Below are positions 8,768-18,027 of a DNA stretch of 64,000 bases, one piece after another. Position 1 is the first letter of the stretch. Every line of letters starts with the position of its first letter. Under the pieces are notes generated by a model that saw only the letters and a program-made list of their open reading frames with translations, did not search any database and was not told the origin of the DNA. The position numbers and the translations under genes were made by a program. The stretch is from Staphylococcus simulans (GTDB lineage: Bacteria; Bacillota; Bacilli; Staphylococcales; Staphylococcaceae), in assembly GCF_002994445.1 (NCBI RefSeq), contig NZ_MRZJ01000001.1, forward strand, positions 310,001-374,000, written 5' to 3'.

Positions 8768-9270
8768 TCTTTCAGCTGTTTTAGTTTCAAAGCTTCTAAT
8801 CGCGCATTTTCAACTTCATGTCTGTCGCGCAATAAATGATGATCGCATATATAAGGCAGGGTGCTGACTTGTTGCATCATAGCATAATCTGGATAGACTG
8901 TTTGGATTGCTTTTGTAAATGAAAGAAGCACAGGCAATTCCATAGGCTCAAACGTCAAATGCTGTTGTGCTGCTCGTGCATAGCCTTTTAGCATATGCAA
9001 ATAGTCATTCGCTTTTAAACCGAGGTCTGATAATACATAACGATTTAAATGCGCGACACGGTATGCGCGTTGAAAGAGAGTATGTGCGCCTTTATAATTT
9101 GCACGTCTATAGTGGTAGCAGCCTGTTGCACATAAAATCAAGCTTACCACAGCATCTGTTTTTGAATAATGGTTTTGTGCTTTCCATGCTTCTTCTAAAA
9201 TATCGTGGCATAGAAAGTAGTGCTGCTTAGTATGAAATTGATAATAAAAGTTGATGAGTGCTTGTTTCAT
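8758..9270 (-). CDS. DUF309-family protein (YpuF-like)
   Basis: 170 residues of the DUF309 family, recognisable by the N-terminal HDILEEAWK and the LILCATGCYHYRRANYKGAHTLF block. No enzymatic function is established. In Bacillus subtilis the homologue ypuF also lies beside scpA, so the neighbourhood is conserved. The ATG at 9268-9270 has AAGGAG 11 nt upstream. It is divergent from scpA and its 3' end runs into the xerD terminator. Confidence 0.85.
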   Translation of the reverse strand: MKQALINFYYQFHTKQHYFLCHDILEEAWKAQNHYSKTDAVVSLILCATGCYHYRRANYKGAHTLFQRAYRVAHLNRYVLSDLGLKANDYLHMLKGYARAAQQHLTFEPMELPVLLSFTKAIQTVYPDYAMMQQVSTLPYICDHHLLRDRHEVENARLEALKLKQLKDKK

Positions 9271-9294
9271 CTTTTTTGCGCTCCTTGTTTCTCG

Positions 9295-9323
9295 TTTAAT
9301 TATTGAAATGAATCATGTATAAT
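9295..9323 (+). promoter_or_regulatory. Candidate promoter of scpA-scpB-rluB
   Basis: TTTAAT (9295-9300), 17-nt spacer, perfect TATAAT (9318-9323), 50 nt upstream of scpA. The -35 match is weak (3/6). Confidence 0.5.
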
Positions 9324-9372
9324 ATTGTACTGAATGACATACGCGACTTGCAATTAAAGGAGATACTGCTGA

Positions 9373-10104
9373 ATGTACGAAGTTAAATTAGATGCTTTTA
9401 ACGGGCCGCTTGATTTGCTGCTGCACTTAATTCATAAATATGAAATCGATATTTATGATATTCCGATGAAATCATTAACAGAACAATACATGAATTATAT
9501 TCATGCAATGAAAGAATTAGAAATCAATATTGCGAGCGAGTATCTTGTTGTCGCATCAGAGCTGTTAATGATCAAAAGCAAAATGCTGCTGCCGCAACAA
9601 CCGGATTTATCTGACGAAGCAATAGATGACCCGCGTGAAGAATTAGTAGGGCGTCTGATTGAATATCAAAACTATAAAGAATACACAACATTTCTGAATG
9701 AAATGAAAACACAGCGCGAGCAATATTATAGTAAGCATCCTACAGATTTAAGCCATTTAGAATCAACAGAATTATGGGATGAAAATAATACTATTGATTT
9801 AACAGAACTGATTATGGCTTATCAACGCATTAAAACAAGAGCTTCTTTCAATACACCAAGACAAGTCACTATCCAAAAAGAAACTTTCACGATTGAACAA
9901 GCAACGATGCAAGTATCTGAAAAATTATCACATGCCGCTTCATTCAACTTTTTTAGTTTGTTTACATTCAATGAAACAACAGAGCATGTGGTCACGCATT
10001 TCCTCGCCATTTTAGAATTGTCTAAATCAGGTATCATTCAAATCAAACAAGAAAAGGATTTCTCAGATATTAATATTACGCGAGGTGTAAATTATGGCGC
10101 TTAA
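9373..10104 (+). CDS. scpA: Segregation and condensation protein A (kleisin)
   Basis: 243-residue kleisin subunit that bridges the SMC heads in the bacterial condensin. The family start is plain ([30 protein letters not shown], shown here in part), and a C-terminal winged helix binds the other SMC head. First gene of an operon with scpB, which begins 11 nt before the scpA stop, and rluB; the overlaps suggest translational coupling. The ribosome site AAAGGAGA ends about 10 nt before the ATG. Confidence 0.96.
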   Translation: MYEVKLDAFNGPLDLLLHLIHKYEIDIYDIPMKSLTEQYMNYIHAMKELEINIASEYLVVASELLMIKSKMLLPQQPDLSDEAIDDPREELVGRLIEYQNYKEYTTFLNEMKTQREQYYSKHPTDLSHLESTELWDENNTIDLTELIMAYQRIKTRASFNTPRQVTIQKETFTIEQATMQVSEKLSHAASFNFFSLFTFNETTEHVVTHFLAILELSKSGIIQIKQEKDFSDINITRGVNYGA

Positions 10105-10642
10105 GCAAAACGGAATATTAGAAGGATTATTGTATACTGCTGGAGACGAAGGCCTGGAATCAAAACAGTTACAAGAAATCCTGGACGTCTCAGAAGAAAC
10201 ATTAGAAACGCTAGTGGCTTCCTATGAATCACCAGGGTTAATGATTCATCAATACGGTTCTACTTATGTTCTGACAACCAAACAAGAAATTTCAAGCTAT
10301 ATTGAACAATTAGTAAAGCAGCAGTCGAAAATGAAACTGTCTCAAGCAGCAATGGAAGTTTTATCTATTATCGCTTATAACCAGCCTGTAACGCGAAATG
10401 ACATTGAAATTATCAGAGGTATCAACTCTGACGGCGCTGCAAAAACACTTATTGCACGAGGCTTAGTAGAAGCAAAAGACGAAGAGAGTTCAAGAAGCCA
10501 GCAGCTTTATACTACACCGTTATTTTTAAATGTATTCGGCATGAAAAATATCGATGAATTACCTACGACAGAAGAAGAAGAGGAAGAAATCGAATCATTC
10601 TTCAATAATTTAATTAACCAAAAAGGAGATAATAATGAGTAA
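10094..10642 (+). CDS. scpB: Segregation and condensation protein B
   Basis: 182-residue partner of ScpA, built of two winged helices; the second is marked by [21 protein letters not shown] (given in part) and [19 protein letters not shown]. It ends with an acidic stretch ([11 protein letters not shown]). It overlaps scpA at its start and rluB at its end (8 nt), so the three are translated as a block. Confidence 0.96.
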   Translation: MALKQNGILEGLLYTAGDEGLESKQLQEILDVSEETLETLVASYESPGLMIHQYGSTYVLTTKQEISSYIEQLVKQQSKMKLSQAAMEVLSIIAYNQPVTRNDIEIIRGINSDGAAKTLIARGLVEAKDEESSRSQQLYTTPLFLNVFGMKNIDELPTTEEEEEEIESFFNNLINQKGDNNE

Positions 10643-11369
10643 CGAATTAGAGAGATTACAAAAACGTATTGCAAACAGCGGCTATACGTCTAGAAGAAAA
10701 GCAGAGACATTAATCGTTGAAGGAAAGGTACAAGTCAATGGGGAAACTGTGACGGAATTAGGTACCAAAGTCAAACCTTCAGACAGTGTAGAAGTAGAAG
10801 GGGTTAAATTAGAACAAGAAGATAAGCTTTATATTTTATTCTATAAACCTGCACAAGTAATCACAAGTGTTTCAGATGATCGCGGAAGAAAGGTAGTTAC
10901 GGATTTCTTCGAAGATTTAGAAACGCGTATCTATCCTGTAGGACGTTTGGATTATGATACTTCAGGTTTGCTGATACTTACGAACGACGGAGAATTTACA
11001 AACTTGATGACGCATCCGCGCTACAAAATTAAAAAGAAATATGTCGCTAAATTAAAAGGCTATTTAATGCGTGATGAAGTGAAACAGTTAGAAAAAGGTA
11101 TCCAATTAGAAGACGGCAAAACACATCCGGCAGAAGTAAAAATCAAAAACCAAAATAAAGAAAAGAATACAACACTGGTTGAAATTACGATTTCAGAAGG
11201 CCGTAACCGACAAGTCCGCCGTATGTTTGAACATTTCGGCTACGAAGTAACGAAATTAACAAGAATCGAACTTGGCGGATTAACATTGAAAGGCTTGAAT
11301 GCTGGGGAAGGCAGAGTACTTACACCACATGAAGTGAAAAAATTACGCAATTTAGCCGCAAATGGCTAG
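10635..11369 (+). CDS. rluB: 23S rRNA pseudouridine synthase RluB
   Basis: 244 residues. An N-terminal S4 RNA-binding domain (about 5-60, [18 protein letters not shown]) is followed by a pseudouridine synthase domain with the signature [16 protein letters not shown] and catalytic Asp106. RluB-type enzymes modify helix 89 of 23S rRNA; RsuA-like specificity cannot be fully excluded. Third in the scpAB operon, with a good AAAAGGAG site inside the end of scpB. Confidence 0.93.
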   Translation: MSNELERLQKRIANSGYTSRRKAETLIVEGKVQVNGETVTELGTKVKPSDSVEVEGVKLEQEDKLYILFYKPAQVITSVSDDRGRKVVTDFFEDLETRIYPVGRLDYDTSGLLILTNDGEFTNLMTHPRYKIKKKYVAKLKGYLMRDEVKQLEKGIQLEDGKTHPAEVKIKNQNKEKNTTLVEITISEGRNRQVRRMFEHFGYEVTKLTRIELGGLTLKGLNAGEGRVLTPHEVKKLRNLAANG

Positions 11370-11707
11370 AACACAAGCATAAATCAAAAAAGTTTGTGAA
11401 ATTATGCACGTATTATGTTAATCTATTTTTATTCCCAAGGTTACAATTAACTTGTTGATATATGCTTATGTTATAATATGCCTTGAAGTGAAAAAAATCA
11501 TCTATTAATAGTGTTTCTTTATTTAAAACAAAACTATAAGACGATGATGAATGGAGTATATCCAGTAAATCAAATAGGAGAAAGTACACTGTAAGATAGT
11601 TGGAATGATCCAGATAGAATTTCCGCTGGTTTTATAACTTGTGCTTGTGTATTGATTTGCTTGTATAACTCATTTTAATTGGATTTTTTATGGGAGGTAC
11701 AATATCT
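11370..11707 (+). other. 338-bp intergenic region and probable long srrAB leader
   Basis: No convincing rluB terminator was found; GCATAA/TTATGC around 11377-11407 is weak and lacks a T run. An extended -10 TGtTATAAT (TG 11469-11470, TATAAT 11472-11477) implies a start near 11484 and an untranslated leader of about 220 nt. The leader contains a possible 16-codon frame at 11544-11594 (MMNGVYPVNQIGESTL) without a good ribosome site. A 9-bp inverted repeat (ACACAAGCA near 11371, TGCTTGTGT near 11642) spans the region. No known riboswitch motif was recognised. Confidence 0.5.
11469..11477 (+). promoter_or_regulatory. Extended -10 promoter of srrAB
   Basis: TGtTATAAT is a perfect extended -10. 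Upstream hexamers TTGTTG and TTGATA are too close (14 and 11 nt spacers), so the promoter probably depends on the TG motif. Confidence 0.55.
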
Positions 11708-12430
11708 ATGACAAAAATTCTTGTCGTTGATGACGAAGAAAGAATTCGAAGACTGTTAAAATTGTATTTAGAACGAGAATCTTTTGATATCGAAGAAGCT
11801 CGAGACGGCAAAGAGGCTTTGGACTTAGCCTTGAATAATGATTATGCTTGTATCTTGTTAGACTTGATGCTTCCCGAAATCGATGGAATTGAAGTTGCGA
11901 ACCGCTTAAGAGAGTACAAAGAAACGCCAATCATTATGCTGACTGCAAAAGGCGAAGAAACGAACCGTGTTGAAGGTTTCGAGTCTGGTGCAGATGATTA
12001 TATCGTTAAACCATTCTCTCCAAGAGAAGTTGTTTTGAGAGTTAAAGCACTTTTAAGACGTACATTGACAGCAACATCAGATCAAAACGAACCGCATGCA
12101 AGAGATTTAATAGAGTTTAAACATTTGGTGATTGATAATGATGCACACCGTGTCCTTGCAGACGGCACACAAGTCAACTTGACACCAAAAGAATACGAAC
12201 TCTTGATTTTCTTAGCTAAAACACCGAATAAAGTATTCGATCGCGAACAATTATTAAAAGATGTTTGGCATTACGAGTTCTATGGAGACTTGCGTACTGT
12301 AGATACTCATGTCAAACGCCTCAGAGAAAAATTAAACCGTGTCTCATCCGATGCAGCGCATATGATACAAACTGTATGGGGCGTAGGTTATAAATTTGAG
12401 GTCAATACCGACGATGAAACGACTCAATAA
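11708..12430 (+). CDS. srrA: Respiratory response regulator SrrA
   Basis: 240-residue OmpR-type regulator. The receiver domain carries Asp8-Asp9, phospho-acceptor Asp52 (LLDLMLP), Thr79 and Lys101. The C-terminal winged helix shows VNLTPKEYELL and RTVDTHVKRLREKL. In staphylococci SrrA controls respiration, anaerobic metabolism and nitric-oxide resistance, and is homologous to Bacillus ResD. The ATG at 11708 is 10 nt after GGGAGG and begins at the conserved MTKILVVDDE; an earlier in-frame ATG overlaps the ribosome site. Overlaps srrB by 17 nt. Confidence 0.95.
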   Translation: MTKILVVDDEERIRRLLKLYLERESFDIEEARDGKEALDLALNNDYACILLDLMLPEIDGIEVANRLREYKETPIIMLTAKGEETNRVEGFESGADDYIVKPFSPREVVLRVKALLRRTLTATSDQNEPHARDLIEFKHLVIDNDAHRVLADGTQVNLTPKEYELLIFLAKTPNKVFDREQLLKDVWHYEFYGDLRTVDTHVKRLREKLNRVSSDAAHMIQTVWGVGYKFEVNTDDETTQ

Positions 12431-14168
12431 TGTCGTAATTAAACTGTGGTTAACTATTATCTTAATAGTAACGACAGTTTTAATTTTACTCAGCGCTGCT
12501 TTAATAACATTTATTCAGCAATATTATACGCAAGATACTGAACAATCTTTAGTAAATGATGCGCATCGTATCAGTAATTTGTTAGAGGAATCCGATAATA
12601 AATCACTCGCAATCAAACATAGTAAAACGCTGATAGAAGGTCCAAGCGGGTTGATTATTATGAAAAACAAACATGATGAATTTTATAATTCGCATTCTAA
12701 ACTTAAAGATAAAATGATGGATGTTATTAAAAAAGACAGTGGTTTGAATCATGTATTCAGCGAACATAAAAAAGCATCAAAACATATAGAACTAAAAGTT
12801 AACGGCAAAAAACATACTTACGTTTTAGTAGGGTACCCTGCGAAAATTGATGGAAACAATCAAAGTGGCGGTGTGTTTATCTATCAAGACTTAAAAAGCA
12901 TCGATGATACCAACAATGTGATTACGATAATTATTTTAGTAACAGCTGTGATTTTCTTGATCATCACAACAGTTTTTGCATTCTTTTTATCATCACGTAT
13001 TACCAAGCCGCTTCGTCAACTCAGAACACAAGCCACTGGCGTATCTCAAGGCAACTATTCATTAGTCAATACAATTAATACGAAAGATGAAATTGGAGAA
13101 CTTGCCCATTCATTCAACTTGATGAGCAATGAAATTCAACGTCATATCAACGAAATTTCAGCTTCGAAAAATATAAGAGAAAGTCTCATCAATTCTATGG
13201 TCGAAGGAGTACTGGCGATTAATGAAGATAGAAAAATTATTCTATCCAACCAGTTAGCAGAACAGATGGAACAAGACCTGGAAGGTGAAAACGAAGCTGC
13301 CTTCATCGATCAAATCAATCAAACCTTTGAAGAAAAAGAAAACCAATTCAGAGAATATGAAGTGAATAACCGTTATTACGTGGTCATAATGAGTTATATT
13401 GATCAGTTCCAGCCTAACGGAAGCAGCGGTATTGTCGCAATCATTCGTGACATGACCAATGAACATCAGCTCGACCAAATGAAAAAAGACTTTATTGCGA
13501 CAGTATCCCATGAATTAAGAACACCGATTGCATTATTGCAAGGCTATACAGAATCGATTGTCGATGGCGTCGTTTCTGAACCTGAAGAAATCAAAGAATC
13601 ACTTTCGATTGTGTTAGATGAAACACAGCGTTTAAACCGATTAGTCAACGAATTGTTAAACGTTGCCAGAATGGATGCTGAAGGATTGTCAGTGCATAAG
13701 GAAGTACAACCGATCAGCCAATTATTAGAGCGTATGCATTTGAAATATCGTCAGCAAGCTGAAGAGTTGGACATTGCAATTGAACTGGCACCGAATACCA
13801 ATCATCAGCTATGGTATTATGATGAAGATCGTATGGAACAAGTACTGACTAACCTTGTAGACAATGCAACACGTTATACTACACCTGGAGATACTATTAC
13901 CATCACTACAGGCGAAGATGAGGATTATGATATCTTGTATATTGAGGATACCGGCAGCGGTATTGCACCAGAACATGTTGAATTAGTCTTTGATCGTTTC
14001 TATAAAGTAGATGCATCCAGAAAACGCGGTAAAGAGGGAACTGGCTTAGGCTTATTCATCAGCCGCATGATTGTGGAAGCACAAGATGGCACCATTAGTC
14101 TTACAAGCGAATTAGGCAAAGGCACTACATTTATCATCAAATTGCCGAAACCGCCTAAAACCCAATAG
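12414..14168 (+). CDS. srrB: Respiratory sensor histidine kinase SrrB
   Basis: 584 residues. Membrane helices lie near 8-32 and 168-193, flanking an extracytoplasmic sensor region. HAMP (about 195-245) and a PAS-like domain (about 255-350) follow. The kinase core has His366 in the VSHELRTP H-box, the N-box NLVDNATRY around Asn484, the G1 DTGSGIAP around 512 and the G2 GTGLGLF around 542. It senses respiratory or redox state and phosphorylates SrrA. Start ATG 12414 lies inside srrA, showing translational coupling; a terminator follows the stop. Confidence 0.95.
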   Translation: MKRLNNVVIKLWLTIILIVTTVLILLSAALITFIQQYYTQDTEQSLVNDAHRISNLLEESDNKSLAIKHSKTLIEGPSGLIIMKNKHDEFYNSHSKLKDKMMDVIKKDSGLNHVFSEHKKASKHIELKVNGKKHTYVLVGYPAKIDGNNQSGGVFIYQDLKSIDDTNNVITIIILVTAVIFLIITTVFAFFLSSRITKPLRQLRTQATGVSQGNYSLVNTINTKDEIGELAHSFNLMSNEIQRHINEISASKNIRESLINSMVEGVLAINEDRKIILSNQLAEQMEQDLEGENEAAFIDQINQTFEEKENQFREYEVNNRYYVVIMSYIDQFQPNGSSGIVAIIRDMTNEHQLDQMKKDFIATVSHELRTPIALLQGYTESIVDGVVSEPEEIKESLSIVLDETQRLNRLVNELLNVARMDAEGLSVHKEVQPISQLLERMHLKYRQQAEELDIAIELAPNTNHQLWYYDEDRMEQVLTNLVDNATRYTTPGDTITITTGEDEDYDILYIEDTGSGIAPEHVELVFDRFYKVDASRKRGKEGTGLGLFISRMIVEAQDGTISLTSELGKGTTFIIKLPKPPKTQ

Positions 14169-14175
14169 TCAGCTT

Positions 14176-14208
14176 AAACCTTGGAGATTGCTCCAAGGTT
14201 TTTGTTTG
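14176..14208 (+). terminator. Terminator after srrAB
   Basis: A perfect 11-bp stem (AAACCTTGGAG 14176-14186 with CTCCAAGGTTT 14191-14201) has a 4-nt loop and a T-rich tail. Confidence 0.92.
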
Positions 14209-14232
14209 CTTATCCTTAGTTAAGCAATCAGA

Positions 14233-14261
14233 TTGAAATCGTGAGATAAATCGGATACAAT
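14233..14261 (+). promoter_or_regulatory. Promoter of the FMN riboswitch-ribU unit
   Basis: TTGAAA (14233-14238), exactly 17 nt, TACAAT (14256-14261); both elements match consensus at 5/6. The predicted start is about 25 nt before the aptamer. Confidence 0.75.
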
Positions 14262-14291
14262 AAATAGGAAAAATAAAATATAAATGAAATT

Positions 14292-14422
14292 CATCTTCGG
14301 GGTCGGGTGAAAGTCCCAACCGGCAGTAATTAAAGCCTGCGACCTGTATTTATCTGTTTGATAAATATGGCTGATCTAGTGAGATTCTAGAGCCGACAGT
14401 ATAGTCTGGATGGGAGAAGATG
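14292..14422 (+). ncRNA. FMN riboswitch (RFN element) controlling ribU
   Basis: Recognised from the conserved RFN blocks: ATCTTCGGGG at the 5' end, GGTGAAAGTCCCAACCGGC, GCCTGCGACC, GCCGACAG with TATAGTCTGGATGGGAGAAGA at the 3' end (given in parts). The closing P1 helix is CATCTTC (14292-14298) with GAAGATG (14416-14422). FMN binding is expected to reduce expression of the riboflavin transporter downstream. The control stage is discussed in the next entry. Confidence 0.95.
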
Positions 14423-14484
14423 GAGGGTTTATTTGTTGTGCAATAAAATCCTCCTATTCACGTAGATGAATGGAAGGAGTCCTT
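14422..14484 (+). promoter_or_regulatory. Expression platform of the FMN riboswitch, probably translational
   Basis: Two exclusive hairpins are visible. GGAGGGTTTATT (14422-14433) can pair with AATAAAATCCTCC (14442-14454). Alternatively the CTCC part (14451-14454), with TTCA, pairs with TGAA and GGAG (14476-14479), hiding the ribU ribosome site AAGGAG. Neither hairpin has a T run, which argues for control of translation. The first G of the anti-sequestor is also the last base of P1, giving a route for ligand competition. Confidence 0.65.
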
Positions 14485-15033
14485 ATGAATCAACAAAAGA
14501 ACAAACGTTTCATCGTTATCAGTATGTTGAGTGCAGTTGCTTTTATTTTGATGTTCATCAAATTTCCATTACCGTTTCTGCCTCCATACCTCACATTAGA
14601 TTTTAGTGATGTACCTGCATTATTAGCAACATTTATTTTCGGTCCGGTAGCCGGAATTATTGTAGAACTTATCAAGAACCTATTGAACTTCTTATTCAAT
14701 ATGGGAGATCCGATAGGTCCTGTTGCAAACTTTGCTGCGGCAGTGAGTTTATTACTTGTTGCGTATTATGTAAGCAAAGCAGTGAAAAGCCGATACAGTA
14801 TTATCATCGGACTTTGTGCTGGTATTGTCGCAATGACGATTGTTTTAAGTATTTTAAATTATTTTGTCTTATTACCGTTATATGGAATGATTATGAATTT
14901 AGGCGATGTTGTAAAGAACTTAAAAATCATCATCGTTTCAGGTATTATTCCATTTAACATCATCAAGGGTGTTGCGGTATCAGTGATATTCTTACTGCTG
15001 TTCAAACGATTAAAAAATGCCTTGAGATATTAA
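14485..15033 (+). CDS. ribU: Riboflavin ECF transporter substrate-binding subunit RibU
   Basis: 182-residue integral membrane S component that captures riboflavin and docks with the shared ECF energising module. Five or six hydrophobic helices are visible. The family blocks IKFPLPFLPPYLTLDFSDVP and FGPVAGIIVELIKNLLNF identify it. The ATG at 14485 lies 5 nt after AAGGAG. An ATG 15 nt upstream overlaps the ribosome site and is rejected. The FMN riboswitch just upstream confirms the substrate. Confidence 0.95.
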   Translation: MNQQKNKRFIVISMLSAVAFILMFIKFPLPFLPPYLTLDFSDVPALLATFIFGPVAGIIVELIKNLLNFLFNMGDPIGPVANFAAAVSLLLVAYYVSKAVKSRYSIIIGLCAGIVAMTIVLSILNYFVLLPLYGMIMNLGDVVKNLKIIIVSGIIPFNIIKGVAVSVIFLLLFKRLKNALRY

Positions 15034-15045
15034 TAGATATATTAA

Positions 15046-15079
15046 AGCCCCCGGGAAGCATTTTCCCGGGGGTATTTTC
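15046..15079 (+). terminator. Terminator after ribU
   Basis: A perfect 10-bp GC-rich stem (CCCCCGGGAA 15048-15057 with TTCCCGGGGG 15063-15072) is followed by TATTTT. Confidence 0.92.
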
Positions 15080-15109
15080 ATAATGTTGAACACTTAACAA
15101 GTCTCCAAC

Positions 15110-15158
15110 TTTCAATCTATTTTTAGCGAAGATTACCAAACTGGTAAAACGATTGAAA
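15110..15158. repeat. Nested inverted repeat beyond the 3' end of fer
   Basis: TTTCAATC (15110-15117) pairs with GATTGAAA (15151-15158). Inside, TTACCA (15133-15138) pairs with TGGTAA (15142-15147). There is no T run on either strand, so it is not a typical terminator. It starts 2 bp from the fer stop and may protect or stabilise the fer mRNA end. Confidence 0.5.
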
Positions 15159-15160
15159 AT

Positions 15161-15427
<267 letters not shown>

Positions 15428-15504
15428 TTAAAAATGCTACACTGATAGGGTAATTTATATTTTAACACCAGTTTATCTTTTTTCAATACTATAGGTCATA
15501 GGTG

Positions 15505-16470
15505 ATGATTGATTTGAAAGAAATAATTCAATACATAAAAAATCATACATTCCATTATAAAACACATAAAAGTATCTACAATATACTCATTGGTGCTAAA
15601 ACACATCAAACATATTTTGATGCATGTAGCCAACAACTTTTATCATTATATCATAGTCAGCCAGATTTAAAATATACATCATTCGAACGAATCTTTGATG
15701 AAATAGACACATCTGATACCAAAATTCCTTTAAAAATATCTACACGCTATACGTTTGATAGTATTCAAAATACTTTCCAAGTGCTGCAATTACTGATTCA
15801 AACCATTTCATTCAAACATCATCACACACTTGAATTTATACCCGTTTCTCAAGTCAGTAAAGTTCAAGATCGTGCAAAATCATTATTTTATAAAATTCAG
15901 CACCAAGCATTGGATGATCAATTCAAAAATGAAGTATACCTGCTGTTTGATTTGCTTAATCAAACCCAAACGCAATCTGTACTGCATTATTTCTTGCAAG
16001 GCTATGACGAAATTATGTACACCAATCAGCAAGTCAGTTTAATCGAAGACATCAATATGTCTGACTTAGCAATCATCAAAATGAATGACCTCGTAGAAAT
16101 GATGCATTTGTTAGAAGATACATCAACTTTTCCGTTATTGACTCAAATGATTATACTGCCTTCACTATCATTAAATACAAAGGATACCTTTCAGCTCGTA
16201 CAATCCGGATTGACCTTTGATGAGATTGCACAAAAAGAAGGGGTCAAAGTCAATACGATAGAAGACCACATATTAGAACTTTATATCAAAGGTTATTTAT
16301 CGGATTATGCTGCTTACTTAGATGAAACTCAATTTCAAGCTTTCCAATCTTTCTTTAAGCGACATAGAGATGAACGCTTGCGTACGTTTAAAGCTGAGTT
16401 TCCAAAAATGAGTTATTTTGAAATCAAATTAGCGATAGTCTTAATCGCTAGGGGGGAGAAGACGTGTTAA
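15505..16470 (+). CDS. YpbB-type helicase-associated HTH protein
   Basis: 321 residues with no recognisable catalytic motif. The C-terminal third carries a helix-turn-helix of the kind found at the end of some RecQ helicases (LVQSGLTFDEIAQKEGVKV followed by NTIEDHILELYIKGYL). Homologous to B. subtilis YpbB, which precedes the RecQ-like recS in the same arrangement. The gene overlaps recQ by 7 nt, so the two are probably coupled and may work together. ATG 15505 is chosen over the GTG one codon earlier because it gives about 8 nt to AGGT. Confidence 0.8.
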   Translation: MIDLKEIIQYIKNHTFHYKTHKSIYNILIGAKTHQTYFDACSQQLLSLYHSQPDLKYTSFERIFDEIDTSDTKIPLKISTRYTFDSIQNTFQVLQLLIQTISFKHHHTLEFIPVSQVSKVQDRAKSLFYKIQHQALDDQFKNEVYLLFDLLNQTQTQSVLHYFLQGYDEIMYTNQQVSLIEDINMSDLAIIKMNDLVEMMHLLEDTSTFPLLTQMIILPSLSLNTKDTFQLVQSGLTFDEIAQKEGVKVNTIEDHILELYIKGYLSDYAAYLDETQFQAFQSFFKRHRDERLRTFKAEFPKMSYFEIKLAIVLIARGEKTC

Positions 16471-17840
16471 ATAAAGCTTTGAAGCAATGGTTCGGATTTG
16501 ATGCTTTTAAAGAAGGACAACAAGCAATTATTCAAAATGTACTGGACCATAAAAATACGTTAGGTATTTTGCCTACAGGCAGCGGCAAAAGTTTATGCTA
16601 CCAATTGCCGACATATATTCAACAGCAGCCGACTTTAATTATTTCACCTTTAATCTCTCTTATGGATGATCAAGTCATGCAGATGAGAAAAAATGGAGAA
16701 CGTTCAGTCAGTTATATCCATTCAGGCATGAGTTTTGAAGAAAAACAGAAAAACTTAAAACGTTTGAAGCATTCTAAGTTCATTTTTTTGAGTCCGGAAT
16801 TTATACTTCATCAAGATAATATCAAATGGATTACTTCCATCAATCTAGGTATGATTGTTTTAGATGAAGCACATTGTATTACTGAGTGGGGTTATGATTT
16901 TAGACCTCACTATGCATTGATTGGCGAAATTACAAAACGTTTCAAGAAAGCAACAGTCTTAGCACTGACAGCAACCGCACCTTTACATTTAAAAGAAGAT
17001 ATTGAATCCATTGTGCAATCCGAGTTTGATGTCGTAAAAACAAAGATGAGCAGAGACAATATTATGTTGTCACATATCAATTTTGAAAATGATGCACAAA
17101 AAAATGAATGGTTGAAAGACGCAATACAAACGACTGGCCCCACTATTATTTATGTATCTTCTAAGAAAAAATGCCGTGAACTTGCACAAATGATTTATGA
17201 TGAAGGCTATTTAACGGGTATCTATCATGGAGATTTATCATATCAAGAGCGCCAAACTGTTCAACAGCAATTCATTCAAAATAAGATTCCGATTATTGTG
17301 GCGACCAGTGCGTTTGGTATGGGCATAAATAAACCAGATATTCGCACTATAATTCATTATCATCTGCCTGTCAGTCCTTCAAGTTACATTCAAGAAATCG
17401 GTAGGGCAGGTCGTGATGGACAACTCAGCCAAGCTATCAGTCTGTATCAGCCTGATGATTATTTCTTGTTAGAAACGATATTATTTGCGGATGTAATTAC
17501 AGATGACGATGTTGCTGCAATGTTTGCAGGTGTCGAATTGCCGCCTGAAAAGCAGCAAATTATTAAAATTTTAGCGTCACGTTATAACCAAGAAGAAATA
17601 CAAGCAATTTTCAAAGTGTCCGCAAATCGCAAACAAGAAGGATTGCTTAAGATGATGGGTTATAAAAACTTAAAGACATGCCGACGTAATTACCTTATGT
17701 CTTATTTTGGAGAATCTGTATCTGAAATTGAATATTGCTGCGATAATGATCAAACAGCTGAAACCATCCATGTTCCAAACAAAAAGAAAGTCGCGAGAAA
17801 AATGGATTATTTAGAAAAACTCAATCAAATCTTCATATAA
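16464..17840 (+). CDS. recQ: ATP-dependent DNA helicase, short RecQ (RecS type)
   Basis: 458-residue superfamily 2 helicase. Motif I TGSGKS 38-43, motif II DEAH 134-137, motif III TATA around 170-173, motif VI QEIGRAGRDG at 310-319. A short zinc-binding region follows with Cys406, Cys425 and Cys426, but the usual fourth cysteine is absent (CCDND). There is no HRDC domain. Starts with GTG at 16464, after a very strong GGGGGGAG inside the end of ypbB. Confidence 0.92.
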   Translation: MLNKALKQWFGFDAFKEGQQAIIQNVLDHKNTLGILPTGSGKSLCYQLPTYIQQQPTLIISPLISLMDDQVMQMRKNGERSVSYIHSGMSFEEKQKNLKRLKHSKFIFLSPEFILHQDNIKWITSINLGMIVLDEAHCITEWGYDFRPHYALIGEITKRFKKATVLALTATAPLHLKEDIESIVQSEFDVVKTKMSRDNIMLSHINFENDAQKNEWLKDAIQTTGPTIIYVSSKKKCRELAQMIYDEGYLTGIYHGDLSYQERQTVQQQFIQNKIPIIVATSAFGMGINKPDIRTIIHYHLPVSPSSYIQEIGRAGRDGQLSQAISLYQPDDYFLLETILFADVITDDDVAAMFAGVELPPEKQQIIKILASRYNQEEIQAIFKVSANRKQEGLLKMMGYKNLKTCRRNYLMSYFGESVSEIEYCCDNDQTAETIHVPNKKKVARKMDYLEKLNQIFI

Positions 17841-17999
17841 ATTTAAACTTTAAATTTCATTTACATGTTAGTGTGAAGAAATAGTAGGTTCTACCTTGAT
17901 TTAGGGTATTGTTTGACAATTATCTCGCAAACCTACATTCTAAGCATTATATTTATATTTTCTTATGTATATCGTTGTCTCATACAAGTATAAATTGCT

Positions 18000-18027
18000 T
18001 TGCTAAGTATGTATTGCAAGTTATAAT
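18000..18027 (+). promoter_or_regulatory. Candidate ebpS promoter
   Basis: TTGCTA (18000-18005), 16 nt, perfect TATAAT (18022-18027). This leaves a leader of about 90 nt. The remaining 160 bp upstream hold a TTGACA (17913-17918) without a good -10 and a small repeat GTAGGTT/AACCTAC; no recQ terminator is evident. Confidence 0.55.

Noticed and set aside
11544..11594. Small leader peptide gene before srrA
   Set aside because: It has start and stop codons but no convincing ribosome site and no homology; mentioned only within the leader entry.
17913..17941. TTGACA as an ebpS promoter
   Set aside because: No acceptable -10 occurs at 15-19 nt; the downstream TTGCTA-N16-TATAAT is better.
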